The notes under the pieces: model-generated
What the model was told of the DNA's origin: nothing
The model's input: the letters and a program-made list of their open reading frames with translations, nothing else
Database searches by the model: none
Origin: Symbiodinium natans
Taxonomy: Eukaryota > Sar > Dinophyceae > Suessiales > Symbiodiniaceae
DNA length: 64,000 nucleotides
NCBI GenBank assembly: GCA_905221605.1
Contig: CAJNDS010002501.1
Span: 113,501 to 177,500 of the forward strand
Direction: 5' to 3'
Made by a program: the position numbers and the translations under genes
Shown here: piece after piece, positions 1-10,133 of the stretch
How the letters are laid out: each line of letters starts with the position of its first letter
How positions within the stretch are numbered: the stretch's first letter is position 1

Positions 1-730
1 AGTACATATCATCTTCTTAAAAAACTTCTGGGGTTTAGATTCATGATTCGGTTGCCGTATTCTGTCGTTGGCAGAGCATTTGGCATGCAGTCTCCAACAT
101 GTTGGGTCCCAAGGCCTGAAGCCTTGGCGTCCCCCCCAAAAAAACAAAAAACATCATATCTGAGATTCTAAGTACGGGCCCTTCATCTGAACCCTTATAT
201 ACACGCTAAATAAGAAGGGCCCATACTTCGGATCTCTAGTAGCAGGGGTAAGCGACCATACGAAGGGCCCATGAATCAAACCTCAGCTCATCCAGGAGGT
301 TCGGTGACTAGGACTGAGATGCCTTGTTCCGCATTCAAGACTGAAACTTCCGGCTTTGGTCTTGAGAACTTGAGGCGACTTTAGGCCGAATACTAGCCCT
401 AAACCCTAAACCCAAACCCTGAACCCTAAAACCCAGATAGGGCCCGCACCCAGTTCGTCTTGAAGGGCGGGGTGCTTCGCCTTGGAAGCCACAAATTCAT
501 CAATCCAAAAAGCTCAAGGGCACGGGCGTCGAGGATTGTGCTCCTGCATTTGCATCGCAAGCTTTCGCAGTTCGTAGGTAATAAAGCCCCAAATACATGT
601 TACAGCCCGCAACACACAAAAACGAAAGGGTTTTCAGGTTTAGGGTTTAGGGTGGATAGTCTGTGACCCAGACAAACTGACAGCCGTTAACCCCCTCAAG
701 CCCCAAGAGGCTCCAGAAGCCCCAAAACCC
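1..730. other. Host flank, no gene seen
   Basis: Mostly unique sequence with scattered single CCCTAAA units near 400-430 and TTTAGGG near 635-655. At 176-272 the motif GGGCCC with AAGGGCCCAT recurs in both orientations around a 60-90 bp core; a related segment lies at 32930-33000. The reading frame at 460-666 runs into telomeric sequence and has no recognisable domain, so I do not call it a gene. Confidence 0.6.
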
Positions 731-766
731 CTTAGGGTTTAGGGTTTAGGGTTTAGGGTTTAGGGT

Positions 767-812
<46 letters not shown>

Positions 813-1220
813 GGTTTAGGGTTTAGGGTTTAGGGCTCAACCTAAACCCTAAAGCCCTAAACGAGCCCAGGCTGTCTCAAACACCCCAAAACCAAAACCC
901 TGAAGCCGCTGAAACCTAAACCCTCAACCGCCAACCCTAAGAAACCCTGAACCCTGAACCCTGAACCCTAAACCCTAAACCCTAAACCCTAAACCCTAAA
1001 CCCTACCAAATCCCAGCTCTCCATCTTCACCAGGCCTAACTGCCACGGCTGGGGCCCGCCGCCGGAGGCTGGGAAGTGAGGCAGACTTCGGCAAGGGGCG
1101 TGTAGCCTGCCAGCGATGCTTTGGGCTTGAGGGGCCCTTTCGATTAGGGTTTAGGGTTTAGGGTTTAGGGTTTAGGGTTTAGGGCTTAGGGTTTAGGGTT
1201 TAGGGTTTAGGGTTTAGGGC
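731..1220. repeat. Telomeric arrays in both orientations
   Basis: TTTAGGG units fill 731-835, with a homogeneous TTGAGGG variant block at about 766-815. The strand then flips to CCTAAACCC at 842, a head-to-head junction. CCCTAAA units fill 950-1005 and TTTAGGG units return at 1144-1220. The unique spacer 1006-1143 has no coding signal. Confidence 0.9.
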
Positions 1221-2520
1221 TAGGAAGGCAAGGCTGCAAGGCCTAGTCCAGGAAACGGAAAGGTGAGGGTTAAGCCTCACCGTCTGTCCTGGACAGGCCA
1301 ACGGACATCGGCCTTGTTTACGACAACGTCAGTACTCGGCCTAAGGGATGGCCGGCACCCAGAACACCTTTAGCGTAGCTAAAGTATAACCCCAAATCGT
1401 AACCCTTTTCCTCTGGACGTGGTTCAGGGTTTTGGGTTCAGGGTTTGCCGGCCCCCGCCCCCCGGGGGCCCCCTGGCGAAGGCAGGCGGGTTGCTCAATT
1501 TAGGGTTTTTGAGGGATTTTCGAACCCAGAACTCCCGGGCCAAGGGCCCCCGCCACGGCCCCCCGGGCCAAGGACCCCCGAACCCAAGCGCCCCCAGGGC
1601 CAAGCCCCAACCCAAGTAACCTTGGCCCAAATCGCTGAGGCAGGAGTTCGGCCCAAGGGCCCTCCGACCTGCCTTAGGCCAAGCGCCCCCAAGCCAAGGC
1701 GTATCCGGGCCAAGGGCCCCCGGCCCCGGGCCCAGACCCAGCCCCGCAATGGTTTTGTGGGTCAAAGGCCAAAGGCCCCCCGGACAAGGGGCAGCGGCCC
1801 CTAATTCAGGGCGAGATCCAGGAAGCCTTTACGGGCCCTGACGTGCCAAAAGCCCGAAAAGGGCCGAGGCTACCCCGAACCCCAGCTTAAACCCTAACAC
1901 CGCAAAACCCTGCGAAGGCCTTCAAGCAAATAAGGGCCTCTACGGGCCCTAACATGCCGAAGGCCCGAAAAGGGCCGAGGCTACCCCGAACCCCAGCTTA
2001 AACCCTAGCGATTGAAATACTCATTGGCGAAAAAAAACTAATAGGTTCCCTGACCTTCAAATGAATAAAGCCTCTACGGCCCCTGACACGCCGAAGGTCC
2101 GAACAGGGCCCCGAGAGACCCCAAGAGCCACCAAAAGGCTTCAAAAGACTTCAAACGGCCCCCTAAAAGAAGGGGGGGGGGACCCCAGGATGCCTGTACC
2201 CGCAATGAAGAATGCGATTTTTTTGTACTGAAATCGATGGTTTTGGGCACCCCTTCATTTTACCCCGGAAGGGCCAGGAAAGCCCCCAAGAAGCCCCCAA
2301 AAGGCCCCAAGAGCCACCAAAAGGCTTCAGGCCCTTAAAAGGGGAATCCAGGAGCAGGCACAAAGGGTTTCCCTGACCTTCAAATAAATAAGGGCCTCTA
2401 CGGGCCCTGACACGCCGAAGGCCCGAAAAGGGCCGAGGCGCCCCAACCCCAGCTTAAACTCTAACAGCGCAACTTTAAAAACATCAAAGCAAGCATCAGG
2501 GCACAAGAAAATAAATTCCA
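1221..2520. repeat. GC-rich host spacer with a repeated ~80-100 bp unit
   Basis: A unit containing CTACGGGCCCTGACACGCCG, then GAAAAGGGCCGAGG, then CCCAGCTTAAACCCTA occurs at about 1826-1898, 1925-2008, 2059-2120 (partial) and 2371-2470. The section 1445-1810 is proline/glycine-coding in several frames because it is rich in GGGCC and CCAAG; this is compositional, not a gene. A run of nine or more G lies at 2171-2180. Confidence 0.7.
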
Positions 2521-4207
2521 TAAACCCTAAACCCTAATCGAGTATAGTTTGGGTGGCCGGGGTGGGTTGACGGGCAACGCGAGTGCGCGGCCCGGGGTGT
2601 TTCACACCCGAGCGCGCGCCCTCCCCTGACACACCGTAAACCCTAAACCCTAAACCTTAAACCCTAAACCCTAAACCCTAAACCCTAAACCCTAAACCCT
2701 AAACCCTAAACCCTAAACCCTAAACCCTAAACCCTAAACCCTAACCCTAAACCCTATAAACCCTATAAACCCTATAAACCCTATAAACCCTATAAACCCT
2801 ATAAACCCTATAAACCCTATAAACCCTAAAGGCTACCTAGTCAGCTACTAAGGTGCACATTTATCCAGCCTGGTTTTGCGCGGCCGCTGCTTCAGGACCT
2901 GGCATTGGAGGCTAGGATTGGTGTAGTTCAAGAGACTAAAGTAAGGGCCCTAAACCCTAAACCCTAAACCCTAAACCCTAAACCGTTATTAGGGCTATGT
3001 AGGGGAATGCGATTGAGGGTCCCTTCCAGGGTCCCTCCTTATGCCCCTCAAGTAGTTTGGTTCAGAGGCCCTTGCCGAAAGCCCCGGCGTCTGCTTCGCT
3101 GCTGCTCACAGGGATGCGCCCCCTCACCCCCAAACCGTAAACCCGAAACCGTATACCTAAACTGTAGTGTAGCCTTTGTATTGTATAGGCTCTTAACGGA
3201 TCCCAACCTTCTCAACGAAGAAGGAATGAGGATGCCTCCGTTACAAGAACCCGAAACCCGAAACCCGAAACCCTAAACCCCAAACCCCACAACCACAAAA
3301 CCCAACCACTAAGCTGCGACTCCCAGTTCTGAGGGCGCTTTTTCCATTTCCAGAATCGGGTTTAGGGTTTAGGGTTTAGGGTTTAGGGTTTAGGAATCAA
3401 TCCACTTCTTCCAATATGATATACCCATCTGAGCGGTCTACTTTGCGGGGTGCTGCAAGTATATGAGAAGTTTGGGCTCATGGTAAAGCCCAAGACCCTA
3501 AACCCTAAACCCTAAACCCTAAACCCTAAACCCTAAACCCTAAACCCTAAACCCTGATGAGGGGGCTTTGTTTTCAAGCTGCGCAGGGATTCGGTCTCGT
3601 GCTCGGCTTCTCCAGCCCTCGCGCCGGCGCGAGCATGCCATGCTGCTCAGTATCTCGGCGGTGTTGGAAATCCGAGAGAAGGGGCTGCGGGCTTCTGGTA
3701 CCCTAAACCCTATCTAAAGCCTACACCCTAAACCCTAAACCCTAAACCCTAAACCCTAAACCCTAAACCCTGAACCCTGAACCCTGAACCCTAAACCCAA
3801 CTAAAGCCTAAACCCTACCAGGCTTCGGATTCGGGGCTTGCGGTGCAAGCCCTCGATTGCCTAAGCTCATTTCAGGCCTGCACCTCCCAAACCCCACAGC
3901 CTCAATCCCAATGAGGACCAAAGGTTTCGGGTTTAGGGCCAGTCCCTAGCAAACACTCCAGGAATGCGAGGCCTGCAAGGACAAAAGAACTGCGATGGAG
4001 CCTTTGAGCAAAAGCCCTGGAAGCCTCCAAGCCCGGAACTGCAACCTCCGAAACCCTGAACCCTAAGGCCCTACAACCTCGAAAGCCGAAACCCCAAAAG
4101 CCCTAGCGCTAAACCCTAAGCCCCTAGGTTTTGGGCCAAAAAACCCTAAACACGAACCCCTGATGCCTAACATGGCCCTAAAAGCCATACGCCCTATGAC
4201 GCACTGA
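2521..4207. repeat. Telomeric arrays with short unique islands
   Basis: CCCTAAA arrays lie at 2636-2750, 2945-2985, 3495-3555 and 3725-3800, and TTTAGGG at 3358-3392. At 2751-2829 the unit changes to a homogeneous 9-bp variant CCCTATAAA. The islands between arrays are 100-300 bp of apparently unique DNA with no supported gene. Confidence 0.85.
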
Positions 4208-4593
4208 ACGCTAGCCTTATGACTTTCATTTGTGGTAAACACTGTGGCCATCTTGGAAAGAATTTTTTAGTGTTTTTCGAGTGATTTTGAAGTGATTCTT
4301 GATAGTGATTGTTTTCAAGGGTCGCTCCGAGATCACCCCGAAAGCGCTCCGAAAGCGCTCCGAAATCGCTCCAAAATCGCTCCAAGATCACTCCGAAATC
4401 GCTCCACGCCCTGGAAAAAGCTTGAATCTCGCGCAAACCAATTTTTTTCTAGCGTCATTCCAAAATTCCGAATCACTCCGAAATCGCTCCAAAATCACTC
4501 CACAAAATCACTCCGAAATCGCTCCAAAATCGCTAGAGAATTAAAGTGATCATCTACAATGTTTACCACAGAATGAACGTCTTAACGCTAGCC
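4208..4593. repeat. 11-bp minisatellite between inverted repeats and a flanking direct repeat
   Basis: The core (4321-4410 and 4468-4540) is an 11-bp unit, GAAATCGCTCC, with small changes. It is bracketed by an inverted repeat: CATTTGTGGTAAACACTG at 4227-4244 and its near-complement ending at about 4576. Just outside, the 10-mer AACGCTAGCC occurs in the same orientation at 4208-4217 and 4584-4593. This is the shape of a small non-autonomous DNA transposon that carries a minisatellite, although the direct repeats are separated from the inverted repeats by 7-9 bases. The reading frames here (for example EIAPKSL repeats) are translations of the satellite. Confidence 0.6.
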
Positions 4594-5493
4594 AAACCCT
4601 AAACACTATAAATTCTAAACCCTAAACAAGCTCTAAACCCTCTACACCCTCTAAACCCTCTAAACCCTAAACCCTAATTAAACCCCAAGCCCTAAGCCTT
4701 AAGCCCTACAACACCCTAAAAACCCGAAAAACCCTGAAAAAACCCCAAAAAAACCCTAAAAAACACCAACAAACCCGAAGCCAGGTTGCCAGGGCTCCAG
4801 TCTTGGCCGGATTTTGCGTTGAAAACTGCTCCGCAGAAGGAGCCCAGGGAGGCCCTTGTTCCTCCTTCAGGGAAGGGTTGGGGGGTTTAGGGTTTAGGGT
4901 TTATAAGGTTTAGGGTTTAGGGTTTAGGGTTTGGGGTTTGGGGGTTAGGGTTTTCTGCAGTATGGCGCAGATGATGTGAAGATTAGGATGCACCAGAGGC
5001 TCGACAGCTGCATCAGGGGGCCTGGCCAGCACCTTTCTTCCACCCCACACCGTGCCAGCGGGCACCCTAACCTTTTCCTTTTAGAGGGTTTAGGCCTAAA
5101 CCCACACCCTAAACCCTAAACCCTAAACCCTAAGCCCTAAACCCCAAACCCTAAACCCCAAACCCCAAACCCCAAACCCTAAACCCTAAACCCACCTAAA
5201 CCCCAAACCCTAAACCCCAGGTCAAGGGGGGTCCATGGGCTGCCTGCACCCCGTGGCCTGGGACCCTTTCGGGAGCAGTACCGGTCCCGAGTGAAGGGGG
5301 GGGGGGGTTTAGTTTTAGGGTTTAGGGTTTAGGGTTTAGGGTTTAGGGTTTAGGGTTTAGGGTTTAGGGTTTAGGGTTTAGGGTTTAGGGGTAGGGAAGC
5401 CATCCTTCTTCTGCGTAGATTTGCTTGTCGTCTCCCTGAAGAACCTCTTTAAAGCAGCTTCAGCATCATCAGCCGAAATCTGGTTCCAGGTTC
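4594..5493. repeat. Telomeric arrays, host spacer
   Basis: Degenerate CCCTAAA lies at 4595-4710, TTTAGGG at 4880-4950, CCCTAAA/CCCCAAA at 5105-5220 and a clean TTTAGGG array at 5305-5392. A G-run precedes the last array (5296-5307). No gene seen. Confidence 0.85.
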
Positions 5494-5528
5494 TTAAGGT
5501 AGGCTGTCATCATTTCCCACCATCCTGA

Positions 5529-5768
5529 TCACCCAGCTCTCCTCATCCCAATCTCCTGCCTCACCGTGTGAAGCCTTACGTACACATGAATTGCAGGAAC
5601 TCGCCTTACAGCTCTTCGACCCCGCACCCACGTCCCAGTGCGTGGAACGAGGCTCTCGCGACCCCAGTTGCCGCGGCTGGTCTTCTGCAGCTGGCACAAG
5701 CCATCGACATAGCTCTGTACAACTTTCTGCGTAATGGTAGAGAGGGAATTTATGGGGATGACTAGCAA
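5529..5768 (-). CDS. Possible host coding exon, unrecognised
   Basis: A 79-codon minus-strand frame lies just downstream of the RING exon. Its N-terminal half has a coding-like composition (INSLSTITQKVVQSYVDGL), while the C-terminal half is arginine-rich and less convincing. No family recognised. It could be a 3' exon of a neighbouring gene, an exon with unplaced introns, or chance. A competing minus-strand frame (5494-5781) covers the same bases. Confidence 0.2.
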   Translation of the reverse strand: MLVIPINSLSTITQKVVQSYVDGLCQLQKTSRGNWGRESLVPRTGTWVRGRRAVRRVPAIHVYVRLHTVRQEIGMRRAG

Positions 5769-5830
5769 GTATGGGGTACATTGGTATTTTACTCAGTCAG
5801 GCTATCCGCATTAATCACTTCCTCCCGGAT

Positions 5831-6112
5831 TTAGCCCATGAAGAAGCCGTGTGTCACTGCTTGCACGGGCTGCCGGCAGAAGGGGCACGGCTGGCCCCAC
5901 AGCTGTTGCCGGCATCCTTGGCAAAGCGCGTGACCGCATGGAGCCAACACAACCAGGGCACGATCTTCATGACAAACGCCACAGGAGCCGACGAAGCCGG
6001 AACTGTCGCCACGTGCACCTGCCGGCTCCTGGCAAGGAACTGCGGCAGGACCATCCCAGGAAACGGTGACTTTGAAGCAGCTCATATTCATGCCGTCAGT
6101 AAAAGGCTCCAT
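5831..6112 (-). CDS. RING-finger (C3HC4) protein, C-terminal exon
   Basis: A 93-residue minus-strand frame ends in a well-formed RING finger: C-x2-C (CGVC), a spacer, then C-x-H-x2-C-x2-C (CGHALCQGC) and a final C-x2-C (CPFC). A short tail and a TAA stop follow directly, so the RING is C-terminal, as in many E3 ubiquitin ligases of the RING-HC type. The predicted role is to recruit a ubiquitin-conjugating enzyme; the substrate is unknown. The same frame is open upstream to an in-frame TAG at 6137-6139, and beyond that lies a related-looking stretch (LELGQPVADFLRQALLQ). The gene may therefore have an unplaced intron or be broken. This is the only recognisable host domain in the window, and it differs sharply from the telomeric surroundings. 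Confidence 0.6.
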   Translation of the reverse strand: MEPFTDGMNMSCFKVTVSWDGPAAVPCQEPAGARGDSSGFVGSCGVCHEDRALVVLAPCGHALCQGCRQQLWGQPCPFCRQPVQAVTHGFFMG

Positions 6113-6136
6113 GTCAAGACGGCTAAAGCCATGGTT

Positions 6137-6396
6137 CTATAAAGCCTGCAGCAGGGCCTGGCGCAAGAAGTCAGCAACCGGCTGTCCAAGTTCAAGCTGC
6201 AAATGCGACGTTTTGGGCAATGGCAAACTCACGCAATTCGTAGAGAATTCCGCACGCCAACTCGCAGCCTCGCAGGCTTCTCCACGCGAGCCACAGATGC
6301 GGCAACCCACTCCTTGACCTCTTGTCGCTCCTCCACGATTAACCGCTCCCGTGAGGCCAGGCTCTGTTGCTGCAGGCGCTGCGCGAAGGACGTCAT
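6137..6396 (-). other. Probable upstream exon(s) of the RING gene
   Basis: A minus-strand frame from an ATG at 6396 to a TGA at 6229 encodes 55 residues starting MTSFAQRLQQQSLASRERL, followed by an acidic/basic helical stretch (EERQEVKEW) typical of a coiled coil. Just upstream of the RING exon another frame encodes LELGQPVADFLRQALLQ. Between them is a possible intron with donor GTGAGT and acceptor TTTGCAG, about 36 nt apart, but that joining does not keep both frames. The exon structure is therefore unresolved. A coiled coil followed by a C-terminal RING is a common E3 layout, which supports one gene. Confidence 0.35.
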
Positions 6397-6480
6397 CGAG
6401 CCCTGCTACTAGGAGGCCTCTCCTAAGCCGGCCGAGGCCGCAAACTCCCCAAAATCCTGAGAACAACCACACCAAGCCTG

Positions 6481-6555
6481 GGTAGCCCAGTAACCACACG
6501 ATCATAAAGGGCAACGTTTTTGGGGGTTGGCAAAAAAGGGTACCCCTGGGCTACC
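6481..6555. repeat. MITE-like repeat family A, copy 1 (short)
   Basis: The copy begins GGTAGCCCAG and ends CTGGGCTACC, a perfect 10-bp inverted repeat, with the family core (CCAGTAACCA, ATCATAAAGGG, GGGTACCCCTGGG). It is 75 bp, against about 106-108 bp for the other copies. Confidence 0.7.
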
Positions 6556-7190
6556 GAGAGCCCCAACACCCTAAACCCTAAACCCTAAACCCTAAACCCG
6601 ACTCACACCCTGGAGCTTCAGGGTCCACAGCTACCGCAACTCCTTGGGCCGCGGGGCGGAGTGCATCGAGAGACCCTCTTCATTGGTAGGGCTTCGGGTT
6701 TAGGCTTTAACTAGAGCCTAAACCCTAAACCCTAAACCCTAAACCCAGAACCCTAAACCCCAAACCCTGAACCCAGAACCCAGAACCCTAACCCCCAATC
6801 CCTAAACCCTAAACCCTAAACCCTGAACCCTAGACCCTGAACCCTAAACCCTAAACCCTAAACCCTAGTCCCTCCTCAAGAGCTTGGAGTTGCTTAAGGA
6901 GATATTTCATGATAATGGCAACGAAAAAACGGGGCCCAAATTTAGGGTTTAGGGTTTAGGGTTTAGGGTTTAGGGTTTAGGGTTTAGGGTTTAGGGTTTA
7001 GGGTTTAGGGTTTAGGGTTTAGGGTTGTACAATTTATATAGGGACCCTAAGGGGATCAGTTTAATTCTTCCAACCCTTTTTTTTCCTTTTGAAGGTCGGT
7101 CTGGAGGAGGCCAGCAACTGAAACATGGTCACGATGATTGCAAGGTGCTCTTTGTTTTATGAACTTCTCCAGCAGGTTAAGCATAGCTTC
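6556..7190. repeat. Telomeric arrays, host spacer
   Basis: CCCTAAA units lie at 6568-6598 and 6718-6865, mixed with CCCAGAA and CCCTGAA variants. A clean TTTAGGG array fills 6940-7026. The spacer 7027-7190 leads into a MITE copy. No gene seen. Confidence 0.85.
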
Positions 7191-7298
7191 GTAGCCCAGT
7201 AACCATATTATCATAAGGGCACCCTGTTTTGTTGGTTGCTGACTTTTAAAGGGAAGCCAGAACCAAAAAACAAGGGCAAAGGGTACCACTGGGCTGCC
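7191..7298. repeat. MITE-like repeat family A, copy 2
   Basis: From GTAGCCCAGTAACCATATTA to GGGTACCACTGGGCTGCC. The ends are inverted repeats, and the core ATCATAAGGGCACCCTGTTTT is shared with the copies at 34771 and 52211. The minus-strand frame at 7056-7289 is a translation of this repeat. Confidence 0.75.
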
Positions 7299-8919
7299 AA
7301 GATAGTCTAGAGTCGCCTCGCAGTGTCTGCGAGGATGCCCTGTTTGTCCTCATCCAGAGCAATGCCCCGTGAGGATGTCCGGCTCACGTTCGGCCATCTT
7401 GGTGATCTTTACGGGGTTTAGGGTTTAGGGTTTAGGGTTTAAGGGTTTAGGGTTTAGGGTTTAGGGTTTAAGGGTTTAAGGGTTTAAGGGTTTAAGGGTT
7501 TAAGGGTTTAAGGGTTTAAGGGTTTAAGGGTTTAAGGGTTTAAGGGTTTAAGGGTTTAAGGGTTTAAGGGTTCCGACGCGCCTGCAGCCTCAGCGACCCC
7601 GCGAAATTTGCTTTGTTTGTTCGTGATGAGATCTGTAGGCCACTGGGTGGCTTCCGACACAGACCCCTGAAGCTTGAATCAATGGGTGTAGGGTTTAGGG
7701 TTTAGGGTTTAGGGTCACGAGCTCCTTGACCCTGGTCAGCTCAAGACATCCGTCAAAGACCGGCGCCACTGATCGGTCCGCGACAGATTCTTGGCAAACT
7801 TCTGCTCCAAGACCGTTTCCTGTGCAGAGCCCAAGACCCTCCTGGTACTTCTTAACCAACAGGGTTTAGGGCTTAGGGTTTAGGGTTTGGGGGCTTAGGG
7901 TTTAGGGGTCAGGGTACTTATTCACTAGTTATAACTCTACCTATAACCAACTTACAAGACCCTTAAGTTCCCTAATATGGTTATCAGCAAATTACAGTTA
8001 TACGTACAGCTATAGTTTGTTACTAAGTACCATGAACATCATGAACCTCCAAGTAAACCCTGAACCCGATACCTATACAAACCCCGCATGCAGAAACGAA
8101 GGCCTAAACCCTAAACCCTAAACCCTAAACCCTAAACCCTAAACCCTACACCCTAAACCCCCACATCTCCTTAGGCCAGGAAAATGCTCAATCAGCTACA
8201 ACTCCGACGCAACCTTTTAAGAAACACCCCAGCCTTTCGGTGCCAGTCTAGTCCCCCCACACACTCCCCTAAACCCTAAACCCTAAACCCTAAACCCTAA
8301 ACCCTAAACACAAGAGCATTCTGGCTCTTCGCTCCCTTAAAGCGTTATGTAGTCTGGGGTATACGAGGTACCAAACTCCATCATCACCTACTAAGAACTA
8401 GTAAGTTAGACAATGATGCCCTCTCTCAACAAAAAAAACGGGGTTCAGGGGGCTCGTGTTTGGGGGTTCAGCCTACACAATCGAGGGGTGTCCAGGGTTT
8501 ATTGGGTCAGCGGCATGGGTTAGGGCTTCTAGGGTGGTTTAAGGGTCCGTGTACCCCATTGTCTTGTGCTGGGGCCCCCTGCAATCATGCCTTAAAGCCC
8601 ACGTAACTAGTGCAAGCCCTAAACTCTAAACCCTAAACCCGAAACCCTAAACCCAGGAAGCCTGCAGAAATTGCCGCAGCCGCTTCCCGCCAAACCACTC
8701 CAGGGCCCCATCGCCAAAGATTTCCGCCACAGGCATGTCCAAGTGGTCTTCTCCGATCACCTGTGGGTTTTGGGTTTAGGGATCAGGGCTTCGGGCTTAG
8801 GGTTTAGGCTCGGGCTTAGGGGTGTGATGCATATCCCCCAAACAACACCCAATATATGATCCCGGCTCTCGGTTCGCCAGCCCCCCCCCCCCCTCCCCAT
8901 GGTATCCCCCCCCCCAAAG
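7299..8919. repeat. Telomeric arrays and family B fragment left of the viral insertion
   Basis: TTTAGGG begins at 7415 and changes to a homogeneous 8-bp TTTAAGGG block (about 7437-7571). More TTTAGGG lies at 7690-7713 and CCCTAAA at 8105-8160 and 8271-8307. A diverged copy of repeat family B lies at 7915-8056 (ends with AACCTCCAAGTA). The last 60 bp before the viral insertion hold C-runs (8880-8893, 8905-8915). No gene seen. Confidence 0.8.
8915..8919. repeat. Target-site duplication CAAAG, left
   Basis: CAAAG directly precedes the left TIR (AGTTAGTGG...) and is repeated directly after the right TIR at 32587-32591. A 5-bp duplication fits an RVE-type integrase such as the one this element encodes. 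Confidence 0.85.
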
Positions 8920-9677
8920 AGTTAGTGGATACCATTTCCATTTTCATTTGGCACCACCCGATGCCCCCCCCCCCCCACGGCCAAACACCAATTTTCAATC
9001 ATTTTTACACCTCATTTTTTCAATCCGCATACCAATTACAGTAAAAATCATTGAAATCTTCCTAGAAAAATTCAACCAGCATACCAACGCAAAAATCTTC
9101 ATTTTTTCAAAATTTTACCTCATTTTTGACCAAAATGAAAGCGCTAACCACTTTCACCAAAAACATTAATTTCGCATTTTCTACAAGCATACCAAAACCA
9201 TATTTTCACCTCAAAAATGTCAATTTTTACCCCTACATTTTTGCTACTCATCCGTTTCATATACTAAACCAGTCAAAGTATTTTCAACAATTTTTGAACT
9301 ATTTTGAAAGCACCTAAACATTTCACCCAAAACTTCACTCAATAATCCAAACTCAGATATTAAAAATGAAAATGGAAGTGGTCTTCTCTAATGATATATC
9401 GCAAAAAACAAATTATTTTCTCATTTCAACACAGACCTTTTTCAACAAGCATAACAACAACATTTTTCACTTTCAAACACTTCAATTTCAACCCCGTAAG
9501 TTTTGCTACTCCTTCGTTTCAACCATTAACCCACAAGATGAAACCACCAGAAGACCCACACCAACACCCCCATAGAAAAAACCCATATTCCCAACCCGAA
9601 AACCCTAACCCTTGAAAATGGAAATGGTATTCTCTAATAAAATAACAATAATAGGAATAAGGTTTGGGGATAAGGTA
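8920..9677 (+). repeat. Left terminal inverted repeat (~758 bp)
   Basis: Reverse complement of 31833-32586 with few differences, mainly C-run length near 8961-8977. Its outer end starts AGTTAGTGGATACCATTTCC and its inner end is near TAAGGTA at 9671-9677. Inside it a motif close to ATGAAAATGGAAATGGT plus TCTCTAAT occurs three times: inverted at the outer tip (8920-8947), direct at 9365-9395 and direct at 9613-9640. Short frames here are rich in Phe/Asn/Thr because of the AT-rich composition and are not called as genes. Confidence 0.95.
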
Positions 9678-10133
9678 GTAACCAAAAGCGCAAAAACATT
9701 CGTGTAATTTCGCCTGTTCCCCTTTAGGTGCTGTATCTAATCTAAATTAGACTGTTCACCTAGTTGGGGGGTTGCTGTTCACCTAGTCGGGTGGTTGCTG
9801 TTCACCTGTTCCCCTTTTTCGCTTCCCGCCACCTAAATAAGGGATTTTTAGCTCATTTTTGACCACCCAAAACCCCAACTCGGGCCTCCAAATCCCAGTT
9901 TTAGGAACACCAAACAGCCAATTTTAGGAACACCATAAAGAAGCAGGTTACTGAATTTTGGGGTTTAGGATGGCTACAAACATAACATTATATGTAATTA
10001 ATAATGTTATGGTTGTTAAATTATAGCGAAAACACATACTCTACATACTCCATAATTTCTTCGGTTGTTGTATTGTAATAACCCCTCCAACCTACCAGCC
10101 AAAAATCAAAACATTCGCGTATTATTTCCTTAA
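9678..10133. other. Subterminal non-coding region with short repeats and a hairpin
   Basis: A ~23-bp unit CTGTTCACCTAGTYGGGKGG occurs in tandem at 9752-9774 and 9775-9797, with a third partial copy at 9798. TTTTAGGAACACCA occurs twice (about 9899-9912 and 9920-9934). A hairpin with a 10-11 bp stem (ATAACATTAT, 9982-9991, with ATAATGTTAT, 10001-10010) lies just past the end of the minus-strand GIY-YIG gene and could act in termination. No gene seen. Confidence 0.7.

Noticed and set aside
1424..1810. Four overlapping long frames on both strands, rich in Pro/Gly/Ala
   Set aside because: All arise from the GGGCC/CCAAGG-rich composition; no start context, domain or strand preference.
7056..7289. 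Frame with MIIWLLGYEAMLN, similar to frames at 6137 and 52158
   Set aside because: The similarity comes from the shared family A repeat, not from a protein family.
8856..9615. Short frames in the TIR with Phe/Asn/Thr-rich sequence, repeated at 31873-32558
   Set aside because: They occur in both TIRs because the DNA is duplicated, with low-complexity composition and no independent coding evidence.
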